64,000 bases of DNA from Candidatus Berkiella cookevillensis (lineage in GTDB: Bacteria; Pseudomonadota; Gammaproteobacteria; Berkiellales; Berkiellaceae), in assembly GCF_001431315.2 (NCBI RefSeq), contig NZ_LKHV02000001.1, positions 1 through 64,000 on the forward strand, in the 5' to 3' direction. Positions within the stretch are counted from its first letter, which is position 1; each line of letters begins with the position of its first letter. The notes beneath the pieces are model-generated. The model did no database searches and was not told the origin of the DNA. It saw only the letters and a list, made by a program, of their open reading frames with translations. Both the position numbers and the translations under genes were made by a program. Shown here in pieces: positions 47,793-56,870 of the stretch.

Positions 47793-48984
47793 ATACGTTA
47801 TGGCATTCAATAGTAATGACAATTAAGAAAAATAAAATGGTAATGCTGAGCAAGGCTTTGTTAGCAACCCAGCCAATGATTTTCTTTTCGCTTTGGTGAT
47901 TGCTAAGGCGCCACACCATCAGTGCTGGCAAAATACCCAGTAACAAGGATACGAAGATACCGGCGAAACTCAGCGCGAACGTAAAACCTTGTGGGAAAAA
48001 ATAGACAAAGAGCAGTGGCGGCAAGAAGGTAATCGCCGATAATCCTATTTTTCCACCAATATTTCTTTTAATTTTCAGGCCATCTGCTAAGAAATCAAAC
48101 AAAGATAAACACACGCCCAAAATAGAAGTAAATAAAGCAAACACAGAAAAATAGCTCATTCCCTGTGTGATGAAAGGATGATTGAATTTTTGATGGAGTT
48201 GTTTTGGTAGCTCTGTGACAGGGTTACCACTCATTCCTACCGTAGTAAGAGAAATATCACCTGAGAAAGGTAGGGTTCCTAAAATGAGTAATTCCCATAA
48301 GAGATACATAAAAAGTGGGATAATACTGCCAACAATGATAACACGATACAATTGTTGATGATTGCCTTGTAGATAATGTGTCAGGGTTGGCACAATGATG
48401 GCATAGCCAAAAGCAGTAATAATCAAAGGCAAAGGCTGTAAATCAAATTTAGGTTTGATGGCAAAGAGCAGTTCTGATTCAACATGTTGCATGGTAACCA
48501 GCGACAGTAAAATGAAGGCGGCAAATAAACCCAACATGAGAATTCTGTTGATAAGGTCGGTGATGTAGGTGCCACAGAAAATAATTGCCATAATAGAAAT
48601 TGTTGCAATAATGGCCGCAGTATTGCTGCTGATGGGGTTTTGAAAATATTCAAAGAAATGCATGACCCAGCTGCTTGCACCTGTGAGATAGGAGGCAGAT
48701 AAGGCATAAAAGAGTATTAAATAAGTGCCCCATGTAATCCACTTGCCCATCTTGCCCAGATAAAGCTCACTCATGCTGACCATGTTGGTGCCAAAGCCAG
48801 CGCTTAAATTGGCTTCTAGGACACATAAGGCGCCAATGGTCATAAAGAACCAGCAGATAAAATAAGTAAGTGTTGCGCCAATGAAACCTAATTGTGCGGT
48901 AGCAATGGGTAAAGCTAATACAGCAGCGCCTACGGATGTTCCAATAATGAGTAACACCGCACCAACAGAATTCTTAAGAGACAT
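47776..48984 (-). CDS. Aromatic amino acid permease (TyrP/Mtr type)
   Basis: Inner-membrane amino acid:proton symporter of the hydroxy/aromatic amino acid family. The 402 residues show about eleven hydrophobic segments and the family N terminus VGAVLLIIGTSVGAAVLALPIAT. FGYAIIVPTLTHYLQGNHQQL is a further typical block. Length matches TyrP (403). Tyrosine or tryptophan is the likely substrate, which would fit amino acid scavenging. It lies downstream of ftsX where many relatives have rpoH. Confidence 0.9.
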   Translation of the reverse strand: MSLKNSVGAVLLIIGTSVGAAVLALPIATAQLGFIGATLTYFICWFFMTIGALCVLEANLSAGFGTNMVSMSELYLGKMGKWITWGTYLILFYALSASYLTGASSWVMHFFEYFQNPISSNTAAIIATISIMAIIFCGTYITDLINRILMLGLFAAFILLSLVTMQHVESELLFAIKPKFDLQPLPLIITAFGYAIIVPTLTHYLQGNHQQLYRVIIVGSIIPLFMYLLWELLILGTLPFSGDISLTTVGMSGNPVTELPKQLHQKFNHPFITQGMSYFSVFALFTSILGVCLSLFDFLADGLKIKRNIGGKIGLSAITFLPPLLFVYFFPQGFTFALSFAGIFVSLLLGILPALMVWRLSNHQSEKKIIGWVANKALLSITILFFLIVITIECHNVYELIY

Positions 48985-49011
48985 GACAACTTATCCTATT
49001 TTAATACTACT

Positions 49012-50022
49012 TTAGGCTAATGTTTTTTGTTGTTGATAAAAAGCTAACCAAGCACCAAACCATCCAAGCAAGCAGCTATAAAAGCAGAGAGATAAAATTT
49101 CACTCAATTTCAGTGCTTGAATAGAGATCACCCCATCGTAAAGGTGGGTCAATGTTTGCGCTGGTTCTTTAATAACAAGTGTTGCAGCACTGATGATTAG
49201 GGTGCCGATGATTGCACCTAATATGCCGTAAAATAATCCACGATATAAGAAGGGGCGACGTATGAATGCACGTGTTGCGCCAATCAGATTGAGTACCTCG
49301 AGTTCTTCTTTATGTTTTTCTAAGGCAAGGCGCATGGTATTTCCAATGATAAATACTACGCCTAAGCCTATCAGTATACCCAAGCAGTTTGATAAAACCT
49401 GACCCAAGCGAATAATAGCATGAAGCTTTTCCACCCATTCATAATCTAAATCAACGGATTTTACAAAGGGAAAAGCAGATAAAGTATTTTTGATATTCAT
49501 GGCTTGTTGGTACTGTGTCAGACTCGGATCGAGCTGCACGATGACCATGCCTGTTAAGGGGTTTTCAGGGAGTAACGCTAAGATACTGTCGATATCAACT
49601 TGTTGCTTAAATTCATCCAAAGCCTTGTCTGCAGGAATATAGGCTATAGATACTATTTCTGGATATTTCTCTTTTATCTTAGCTTGGAGGCTTAAGATTT
49701 CTGGCTGCGGTGTGTTGTGACTGAGATAAAGCGTCAGTGAGCCTTGATATTCAAAGTGAGAGGCAACGGATTGAACATTCTTAAGCAAGGCATGTAATCC
49801 CAGAGGCAAGCTCAGCGCAATACCGATTGCCAGTACCGTCATAAAGGTTGCAAAAGGTGTTTGTGCTAGATTTCTAAAGCCTAATTTAAAAGCAATAAGA
49901 TGCGAGCCGAGAATTTGCGTTGATACTTTTCTAGGACTCCAAATGCTAGAATAGGCGCCTCTTTTATGTGCATTATTACTTGCTTGTTCTTTTCTGCGAA
50001 ACTGTTTGAAGCGCTCAGCCAT
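49012..50022 (-). CDS. ftsX: Cell division protein FtsX
   Basis: Membrane partner of FtsE that activates peptidoglycan hydrolases at the septum. ATG 50022 (MAERFKQFRRKEQ) gives 336 residues (E. coli 352); longer frames run into ftsE. After a basic cytosolic N terminus the first membrane helix lies near FATFMTVLAIGIALSLPLG. A periplasmic loop follows (about 95-205), then three further helices. The start overlaps the ftsE stop by eight bases, so the pair is translationally coupled. Confidence 0.93.
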   Translation of the reverse strand: MAERFKQFRRKEQASNNAHKRGAYSSIWSPRKVSTQILGSHLIAFKLGFRNLAQTPFATFMTVLAIGIALSLPLGLHALLKNVQSVASHFEYQGSLTLYLSHNTPQPEILSLQAKIKEKYPEIVSIAYIPADKALDEFKQQVDIDSILALLPENPLTGMVIVQLDPSLTQYQQAMNIKNTLSAFPFVKSVDLDYEWVEKLHAIIRLGQVLSNCLGILIGLGVVFIIGNTMRLALEKHKEELEVLNLIGATRAFIRRPFLYRGLFYGILGAIIGTLIISAATLVIKEPAQTLTHLYDGVISIQALKLSEILSLCFYSCLLGWFGAWLAFYQQQKTLA

Positions 50023-50716
50023 GTTGAGCCTCCCATTTGGTAGCCGGTTGGATATTGGTTGGGCTGGGTAATAGTTTTCCTTGCGCAATATGAATAGAGC
50101 GAAATGGCAAGTGTTTGATAAGTCCTGCATCGTGTGATGCAATCAGCAGCGTCACGCCTACTTGGTTAAATTGTGCAAACAATTTGAAAATTTCTAAGGA
50201 AAGTTCTGGATCAAGGTTACCCGTTGGTTCATCTGCCAAAACGATTTTGGGTTTATGCACAATCGCGCGCGCTATCCCAACACGCTGTTGCTCGCCTTCT
50301 GATAATTGTAAAGGCTTCTGTAATTCCTTGTGTAGGAGGCCGACACGATTTAATGCCGCTCTTACACGTTTGATCAATTCTTGTCTTTCAAAGCCTGCAA
50401 TCACCAAAGGCATGGCAACATTTTCAAAGACGCTATAGTGGTTCAATAATTTGGGATTTTGACTAATGAATCCAATTTGTCTGCGATAGTAAGGGATATG
50501 GTGCTGGTTAATTTGATTTAAATTTTTACCGCCCACAATGATTTGCCCTTTGGTAGGACGTTCTAGAAGCGCAAGCATTTTCAAGAGTGTACTTTTGCCA
50601 GCACCAGAATGACCTTGCAAAAAGACCATTTCTCCAGACATGATTTGCAATGACATATCATCCATTGCAACATGACCGCTGGGGTATTTTTTTGTTACAT
50701 TTAGTAAAGTGATCAC
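50015..50716 (-). CDS. ftsE: Cell division ATP-binding protein FtsE
   Basis: ABC-type ATPase that drives FtsX. The 233 residues (E. coli 222) have Walker A GHSGAGKST, the signature LSEGEQQRVGIARA (Glu in place of the usual Gly of LSGGE), Walker B IVLADEPTGNLD and the switch His in IASHD. It lies 134 bases after ftsY and overlaps ftsX. Confidence 0.96.
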   Translation of the reverse strand: MITLLNVTKKYPSGHVAMDDMSLQIMSGEMVFLQGHSGAGKSTLLKMLALLERPTKGQIIVGGKNLNQINQHHIPYYRRQIGFISQNPKLLNHYSVFENVAMPLVIAGFERQELIKRVRAALNRVGLLHKELQKPLQLSEGEQQRVGIARAIVHKPKIVLADEPTGNLDPELSLEIFKLFAQFNQVGVTLLIASHDAGLIKHLPFRSIHIAQGKLLPSPTNIQPATKWEAQHG

Positions 50717-50850
50717 ATTGATTTACCTGTTATTGAGCTTCTATTCTTGCCATTTTGCGCTCCCTGCCTGCGCTACTCCCAACTATACTGCCAAACTAAG
50801 CCAGGTGACAATGACTATTTCTGAGACAGCGACCCATGTTTTAGTTAGAA

Positions 50851-52173
50851 TTATATCTTTGTGCTGGTTGTGATATTACTTGTATTTTCAAACAATGCAT
50901 CCACAAATGCCTGCGCTTCAAAGGGCCTTAAGTCATCAATGCTTTCACCCACGCCAATAAATCGGATAGGCAGCTTTAATTCATTGGCAATCGCAAAAAT
51001 AATGCCCCCTTTTGCTGTGCCATCCAGTTTCGTGATGACAATGCCAGTTAGATTAAGCAAACTGTGAAAAACCCGAGCTTGTTGTAAGGCATTTTGACCG
51101 GTTGAGGCATCTAAAACCAACATGACCTCATGAGGGGCGTTGGGTATAATTTTTTGTGTTACACGCAAAATCTTTTTTAACTCTTCCATTAGATTTTCAC
51201 GGGTATGTAGTCGGCCAGCTGTGTCAGCGATCAGAACATCAACATTTTTTGCAGTGGCAGATTGAACAGCGTCGTAAATCACAGATGCGCTGTCAGCGCC
51301 GGTATGTTGTGCAATGACAGGCACTTGGTTACGTTCGCCCCAGACTTGTAATTGTTCAATAGCGGCGGCTCTAAAAGTATCGCCAGCTGCGAGCATAACA
51401 GATTGCTTGTTTTGTTTGAATTTTTGTGCAAGTTTTCCGATTGTCGTCGTTTTTCCTGCACCATTTACACCAACCATGAGTAACACAAATGGTTTTTGTG
51501 AGGGTTGTAAATTGAGGGGCTTTTCACAAGGCTTTAGAATGTCTAGTAAAGCTTGTTGGAGTGCCTGATAAACTGCTTGGGGATCTTTGAGCGTTTTGCG
51601 TGAGATTTGTTGGGTGAGAGAATCAATAATCTTTTGAGTTGCATCTACCCCAACATCTGCAACCAATAATAATGTTTCCAAATCTTCCAAAAGCTCAGCA
51701 TCAATGGTTTTTTTGCCTAAGAATAAATTAGCTAAGCCTTCGGTTAGGGTTGTTCTTGTTTTGGTGAGTGATTGTTTAAGCTTTTGAAACAATGAAATTT
51801 TTGTTGGTGTTTCGACGGGTGCTTCGACAGGCATTTCAGCTTGTCTTTCGATAGGCGCTGCCGTTGGTACTTCAACGAGTGATTCTTCAGTGGTTATGGG
51901 TGGCTGAGCAAATGCTTCCGTTGCGATGTGTTCGTTTGTGTCCGCTGCCTTATCGGAGCTTGGAACTTCTGGGATAGTCGTTGTATCCTCTGTTTCTTCA
52001 GTTTTTTCTACCGCGAGGCCTGTTTGAGTGGCTATATGTTCTTCAACATGCGTGTCTGTTGAAATTGTTTCGAGGCTTTCTACTGAATCATTTGAATCAT
52101 TGGGGATGCTGGCCTGCGCTTCTGGTGCAGGTGTTTCAGGTGCTTTCACCATTTTACGGAAAAATTTTAACAT
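50851..52173 (-). CDS. ftsY: Signal recognition particle receptor FtsY
   Basis: GTPase that receives ribosome-SRP complexes at the inner membrane. The 440 residues have an acidic N-terminal A domain (about 1-135, rich in Glu, Thr, Pro and Val with imperfect VEVPTAAPIE/VEAPVETPTK repeats), then the N and G domains. GTPase motifs are GVNGAGKTTTIGKLA, DTFRAAAIEQL, DTAGRLHTRENLMEEL and TKLDGTAKGG. The ftsY-ftsE-ftsX order is standard. Confidence 0.97.
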   Translation of the reverse strand: MLKFFRKMVKAPETPAPEAQASIPNDSNDSVESLETISTDTHVEEHIATQTGLAVEKTEETEDTTTIPEVPSSDKAADTNEHIATEAFAQPPITTEESLVEVPTAAPIERQAEMPVEAPVETPTKISLFQKLKQSLTKTRTTLTEGLANLFLGKKTIDAELLEDLETLLLVADVGVDATQKIIDSLTQQISRKTLKDPQAVYQALQQALLDILKPCEKPLNLQPSQKPFVLLMVGVNGAGKTTTIGKLAQKFKQNKQSVMLAAGDTFRAAAIEQLQVWGERNQVPVIAQHTGADSASVIYDAVQSATAKNVDVLIADTAGRLHTRENLMEELKKILRVTQKIIPNAPHEVMLVLDASTGQNALQQARVFHSLLNLTGIVITKLDGTAKGGIIFAIANELKLPIRFIGVGESIDDLRPFEAQAFVDALFENTSNITTSTKI

Positions 52174-52264
52174 AGCGTAACTACATTCTTTTTAAGTCTA
52201 TTTATTGTAAGGTATTGTATCCTATCATCCAGAGTAGATAGCACCAAGCAAGAGATCAGTCACC

Positions 52265-53593
52265 ATGAGAAATATTTTGTTAACTGTCTTATTTATGGCG
52301 CCCATTGCAGTAGGATATTGTATGCAAAAAAGTGTTACACAAGAATTCAAGTTAGATAACGGCCTTGTATTAGTGGTACGAGAAGATCACCGCTCACCCT
52401 CGGTTGTTGCACAAATGTGGTATCGCGTTGGCTCTGCAGATGAGCACGGTGGTATCACTGGTATCTCTCATGCGCTTGAGCACATGATGTTTTTGGGTAC
52501 TCAAGCGGTTCCAAACGATCAATTCTCAAAGAAAATTGGCAGCTTAGGTGGCTATGAAAATGCCTTCACCTCAGAAGATCAAACAGTGTACTACGAAGAA
52601 ATTGGCAAGCAACATTTAGAGACCTGCTTGCAGTTAGAAGCAGATCGCATGAAACATTTGCAGTTTAAGCCGGATGAGGTGCTTCGCGAATTAGAAGTGA
52701 TTAAAGAAGAGCGGCGCTTGCGTGTCGAGGATGATCCACAAAGCCTAACATGGGAACGTTTTATGGCCGCTGCGAATGTTGGGGGCGCCTATCATAATCC
52801 TGTTATTGGCTGGATGGAAGATATCACGCAATTATCATTGCAGGATTTAAAAGAATGGTACGAAAAATGGTATGCTCCTAATTTTGCAACCTTGGTGGTT
52901 GTGGGGGATGTAAATGCAGAAGAAGTCTATGCATTGGCACAAAAATATTTTGCACATATTCCTGCCTCTTCAGCCATAAAGCCAAAAGCAAAACCGCAAG
53001 TCGCACCATTAGGTAAACGCACCATTGAGGTACATGCAAAAGCGAATTTGCCATTTCTCATGTTGGGTTATGATGTGCCCAGTTTTTCAAGCAAAGCACT
53101 AGAGCAAAGAATATATGCATTGATGGTGTTACAATCCGTGCTAGATGGTGGTTTGAGTGCGCGTTTTGAAAAAGAATTAGTGCGTTCTCAAGCAGTGGCT
53201 GCTGAAGTGGGGGCGCATTATGATCCCTATCAACGTTACAATACACAATTTGTGATCAATGCAACGCCCAGTGAAGGCACAGACAATGCACTTTTGCTAA
53301 AAAGTATTGAGACAGAGATTGAGAAATTGGCTGAAACGCTGGTTTCTGATGATGAATTAAAACGCGCTAAAATGAACCTTGTGTCTGGGTATATTTATGA
53401 AAAAGATTCAACAAGCCAGCAGGCAATGCTGCTTGGTAAATTAAAAACTTTAGACTTGAATATTGATATGATGGATACCTTTGAGTCAAAGATTCAATCG
53501 ATCACAGCAGAGGACGTTCAGACTGTTGCGAAAGAGTTTTTTACTGATAAAAGACAAACCATAGCGTGGCTTATCCCTGAAACACTATCATAA
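52265..53593 (+). CDS. M16 zinc peptidase (active subunit of a pair)
   Basis: Predicted periplasmic or envelope insulinase-type zinc peptidase. The 442 residues begin with a hydrophobic signal segment (ILLTVLFMAPIAVGYC). The inverted zinc motif HALEH (His69, Glu72, His73) is intact, with the second Glu expected in LETCLQLEADRM. It is followed 11 bases later by a second M16 gene lacking this motif. Such pairs form heterodimers in other bacteria. The pair sits between ftsY and rsmD, as in Pseudomonas. Confidence 0.92.
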   Translation: MRNILLTVLFMAPIAVGYCMQKSVTQEFKLDNGLVLVVREDHRSPSVVAQMWYRVGSADEHGGITGISHALEHMMFLGTQAVPNDQFSKKIGSLGGYENAFTSEDQTVYYEEIGKQHLETCLQLEADRMKHLQFKPDEVLRELEVIKEERRLRVEDDPQSLTWERFMAAANVGGAYHNPVIGWMEDITQLSLQDLKEWYEKWYAPNFATLVVVGDVNAEEVYALAQKYFAHIPASSAIKPKAKPQVAPLGKRTIEVHAKANLPFLMLGYDVPSFSSKALEQRIYALMVLQSVLDGGLSARFEKELVRSQAVAAEVGAHYDPYQRYNTQFVINATPSEGTDNALLLKSIETEIEKLAETLVSDDELKRAKMNLVSGYIYEKDSTSQQAMLLGKLKTLDLNIDMMDTFESKIQSITAEDVQTVAKEFFTDKRQTIAWLIPETLS

Positions 53594-53604
53594 CGGAAGC
53601 GCAA

Positions 53605-55011
53605 ATGCTTAGATCATTCACAAAGAAAAATTTTATCGTTGGGGCTGTATTAACAGCCATTGTTGCGATCGTGATTGGGTTTAAATATTTTTCTGACCAG
53701 GCAAAAGAAGGAAGTAACATGAAACTGCTTTCCCCTCAAGCTTTCAAAAGCTATCAATCCTTAGAGGGTGTTATTAACATTCATCATTGGCAAAATAAAT
53801 GGGGTACAAATGTATATTTTGTTAGAGCACCAGAATTGCCTATTGTAGACGTGCGCGTCATTTTTGATGCGGGTAGTGCACGTAACCAAAATGCTATTCC
53901 ACTGGCATATTTTAGCAATTTCTTATTGAATCATGGAACAGCTGCTCACAATGCAGATAAAATAGCGGCAGAATTTGAAATGTTGGGTGCTCAATATTCT
54001 GCGGGTGCTTATCGTGATATGGCTTTTGTGAACATAAGAAGTTTATCTGAAGCAAAGTACTTAGATAAGGCGATTGCACTGTATGCTGACGTTATCAGTA
54101 AACCACAATATGATGAAGCTTCTTTAAGCAGAGAGAAGCAAAATGCTATTTCTATGTTAAAACTCCAAGCGCAGACACCGCAGTCTATTGGTGAGAAAGC
54201 TTTTTTTGAAGCACTTTATCCTGAAAATACTTATGCTTATTGGGAATTAGGAGATGAGAAAAGCATTCAGAAAATTAAGCCCAAAGATTTAAATCTTTTT
54301 CATCAAAATTTTTATGTACAAAATAATGCGGCCGTTATTATTGTAGGTGATGTATCTTTAGAAAATGCCAATGCCATTTCTGAGCAAGTATTGGAAGGAT
54401 TGCCTGCAGGACAAAAAGCACCTACCTTGGCATCTGTGAAGATGCCAATCAAACAGATAGAGAAGAAAATAAAATTTTCTTCTACGCAAACCCATATTAT
54501 GTATGGTATGCCGGTCTTAAAGCGCCAAGATCCTGATTATTATTCTTTAGTTGTGGGTAATCATATTTTAGGTGGTAACTCTCAAAACAATCGTGTCTTT
54601 GATACTGTGCGTGGCAAGCATGGTTTGGCATATTCTGCGTATAGCTATTTCCAACCGATGGCAGAAGCTGGGCCTTTTATGATGGTGTGTCAAACACGCG
54701 CAGAAGAAGCAGCACGTGCTAAAGGCTTATTAGAGAGTCTCTTAAAAGATTACATAGCGCATGGGCCAACGGAAGATGAATTGGCCGAAGCTAAGCAAAA
54801 TCTATTGGGCGGCTATCCTTTATTATTTGATAGTAATAGTAATATTGCATCACAATTATCTATCTTAGGGTTCTATGATTTACCCTTAGACTATTTTAAC
54901 CAATATCAAAATAACGTAGACAAAGTAACAACAGCCTCTATTAAAGATGCTTTTGCACGACGTATTGATTTGAAGAAGATGGTTACGGTAATGGTAGGAG
55001 AGTCAACATAG
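53605..55011 (+). CDS. M16 peptidase-like protein (inactive partner)
   Basis: Second member of the M16 pair, 468 residues. An N-terminal membrane helix (FIVGAVLTAIVAIVIGF) anchors it. The zinc motif is absent: the corresponding region reads YFSNFLLNHGTAAHNADK. The M16 C-terminal region with R and Y substrate-binding residues is kept (DTVRGKHGLAYSAYSYF). It probably supports the active subunit. Its last bases ACATAG overlap the proposed ATA start of rsmD. Confidence 0.9.
   Translation: MLRSFTKKNFIVGAVLTAIVAIVIGFKYFSDQAKEGSNMKLLSPQAFKSYQSLEGVINIHHWQNKWGTNVYFVRAPELPIVDVRVIFDAGSARNQNAIPLAYFSNFLLNHGTAAHNADKIAAEFEMLGAQYSAGAYRDMAFVNIRSLSEAKYLDKAIALYADVISKPQYDEASLSREKQNAISMLKLQAQTPQSIGEKAFFEALYPENTYAYWELGDEKSIQKIKPKDLNLFHQNFYVQNNAAVIIVGDVSLENANAISEQVLEGLPAGQKAPTLASVKMPIKQIEKKIKFSSTQTHIMYGMPVLKRQDPDYYSLVVGNHILGGNSQNNRVFDTVRGKHGLAYSAYSYFQPMAEAGPFMMVCQTRAEEAARAKGLLESLLKDYIAHGPTEDELAEAKQNLLGGYPLLFDSNSNIASQLSILGFYDLPLDYFNQYQNNVDKVTTASIKDAFARRIDLKKMVTVMVGEST
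54996..55000 (+). promoter_or_regulatory. Ribosome binding site for rsmD
   Basis: AGGAG lies inside the end of the M16 gene, seven bases before the ATA at 55008. Its placement is what makes the non-standard ATA the best rsmD start. Confidence 0.5.
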
Positions 55012-55568
55012 GTAAGCTCAGAATTATTGCAGGCAAATGGAAAGGGCGCAAAGTAGATGTTTTAGAAAGCAATCAATTGCGCCCTACTGCAGATAGAGTG
55101 CGGGAAACATTGTTCAATTGGTTGATGCATGACATTGTTTCTGCTCATTGTTTAGATTTATTTGCAGGTACGGGCATTTTAGGGCTTGAAGCATTGTCTC
55201 GTGGTGCTGCTTTTGTGAGCTTTATTGAGCAAGATAAGGTGTTGACGCAGCATTTAAAGATTTTATTGCAGCGTTTGACCGTGACAGCAGAAGAAATGGA
55301 AGTGATATCAAGTGATGCGCTACATTGGTTGGATAGACAGTCCGCTGCCAAGCGCTATGATATTGCTTTTGTTGATCCTCCTTTTGCTTTCGATATTTAT
55401 CCTATCTTAAACAAAATTGCTGAAAATAAGATCATGAATGAGAATGCTATAGTATATATAGAGCAAGGTGAGGCATTAGTGCCTGAGCATTTGCCTAAAT
55501 CATGGCATTTATATAAGCATCAAAAGAGCGGTCAGGTTCATTACCATTTAATTCGGTGCGGGAGGTAA
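55008..55568 (+). CDS. rsmD: 16S rRNA (guanine(966)-N(2))-methyltransferase RsmD, probable ATA start
   Basis: Methylates G966 of 16S rRNA. Homology needs the N terminus KLRIIAGKWKGRKVDV, encoded from 55014. Going upstream in frame there is no ATG, GTG, TTG or CTG before the stop at 54966-54968. ATA at 55008 has AGGAG seven bases upstream and overlaps the M16 stop in an ATAG arrangement that mirrors the common ATGA coupling. The product is then 186 residues (E. coli 198) with LDLFAGTGILGLEAL and the catalytic DPPF. Starting at TTG 55077 would remove 23 conserved residues. Confidence 0.88.
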   Translation: MGKLRIIAGKWKGRKVDVLESNQLRPTADRVRETLFNWLMHDIVSAHCLDLFAGTGILGLEALSRGAAFVSFIEQDKVLTQHLKILLQRLTVTAEEMEVISSDALHWLDRQSAAKRYDIAFVDPPFAFDIYPILNKIAENKIMNENAIVYIEQGEALVPEHLPKSWHLYKHQKSGQVHYHLIRCGR

Positions 55569-55569
55569 G

Positions 55570-56826
55570 GTGGAAGTCTTTTTAGTTGGCGGTGCTATTC
55601 GGGACGAATTACTCGGTTTGCAGATCAAAGAGCGTGATTGGGTTGTGGTGGGTGCTACTGTTAAAGATATGCAGAAAATGAATTTTAGACAGGTTGGAAA
55701 ATCCTTTCCTGTCTTTTTACATCCTGATACAAAAGAGGAATTTGCATTAGCTCGTACTGAAGCTAAAGTGGGGCCTGGTTATCATGGTTTTAAATTTAAT
55801 TTTGCGCCTACGGTAAGCTTGGAAGAAGATTTGGGACGCAGAGATCTCACCATTAATGCCATTGCAAAAAATGAAGCGGGCGATCTCATTGATCCTTATG
55901 GGGGATTGCAGGATATTGGTGATAGAATTTTAAGGCATGTTTCACCGGCTTTTAAAGAAGATCCCGTGCGTGTACTACGCGTAGCACGTTTTGCTGCCAA
56001 GTTAGAGCATTTAGGTTTTCAATTAGCACCAGAAACGGAAGCACTCATTAAAGAGATGGTTCAAGCCGGTGAGCTTGAGCATCTTGTGCCAGAACGTGTT
56101 TGGAAAGAAACAGAGCGCGCATTACAAGAAAAAGGGCCTGTTGCATTTATAAAAGTTTTAAGAAAAACGCATGCGCTGAGAGTGATTTACCCAGAATTAG
56201 ATAAGCTCTATGGTGTGCCACAATCTGCAGATGTGCATCCAGAGATTGATACCGGCTTGCATAATGAAATGGTACTTTGGCAAGCTGCGCGCCTTTCTGG
56301 AGTAGCCGAGGTGCGCTTTGCTGCACTCATGCATGATTTGGGTAAGGCATTGACCCCTGAAGATAAATTGCCTAAGCATCCAGGTCATGAAGAAACAGGC
56401 CAAAAAGTATTAGAAGGCTTGTGTGATAGACTTAAAGTCCCAAGTAAATTCAAAGAATTGGCTGTTTTGATGATGCGCTATCACGGTGACTGTCATGATG
56501 CTTTGAGCATGTCAGCACAAGAGATCCTCATTTTTCTTGAAAGGGCCGATGCCTTTAGAAGGCCAGAACGATTTAGGCAATTTCTCATTGCTTGTGAAGC
56601 AGATTCTCGTGGTCGTTTAGGTTTTGAACATGTGAAATATGAGCCTCGCGCTTTATTAGAAGAAGCTTTTTATGCAGCTGATTTTATAAATGCACGCGAA
56701 ATTCTAAAAGACAAAGAAATCAAAGCAGAGCAAATAAAAGAAGCGCTTTTTAATGCGCGCGTGAATGTGATCGAAACAGTGAGACAGCGCCGATTGAAAG
56801 ATAGAAAAACGACTGAAAAAGAGTAA
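55570..56826 (+). CDS. cca: CCA-adding tRNA nucleotidyltransferase
   Basis: Adds or repairs the 3' CCA end of tRNAs. The 418 residues (E. coli 412) start at GTG 55570 with GGAGG upstream and open with VFLVGGAIRDELLGL. RDWVVVG and the RRDLTINAIA motif mark the nucleotidyltransferase. A C-terminal HD domain with MHDLGKALTP, found in the multifunctional gammaproteobacterial enzyme, should give phosphatase and phosphodiesterase activity. It starts one base after rsmD. Confidence 0.96.
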   Translation: MEVFLVGGAIRDELLGLQIKERDWVVVGATVKDMQKMNFRQVGKSFPVFLHPDTKEEFALARTEAKVGPGYHGFKFNFAPTVSLEEDLGRRDLTINAIAKNEAGDLIDPYGGLQDIGDRILRHVSPAFKEDPVRVLRVARFAAKLEHLGFQLAPETEALIKEMVQAGELEHLVPERVWKETERALQEKGPVAFIKVLRKTHALRVIYPELDKLYGVPQSADVHPEIDTGLHNEMVLWQAARLSGVAEVRFAALMHDLGKALTPEDKLPKHPGHEETGQKVLEGLCDRLKVPSKFKELAVLMMRYHGDCHDALSMSAQEILIFLERADAFRRPERFRQFLIACEADSRGRLGFEHVKYEPRALLEEAFYAADFINAREILKDKEIKAEQIKEALFNARVNVIETVRQRRLKDRKTTEKE

Positions 56827-56870
56827 AATTGCGTGTGTGAAAAATACTGCCTGTGGGAAGTCAGTATTTT

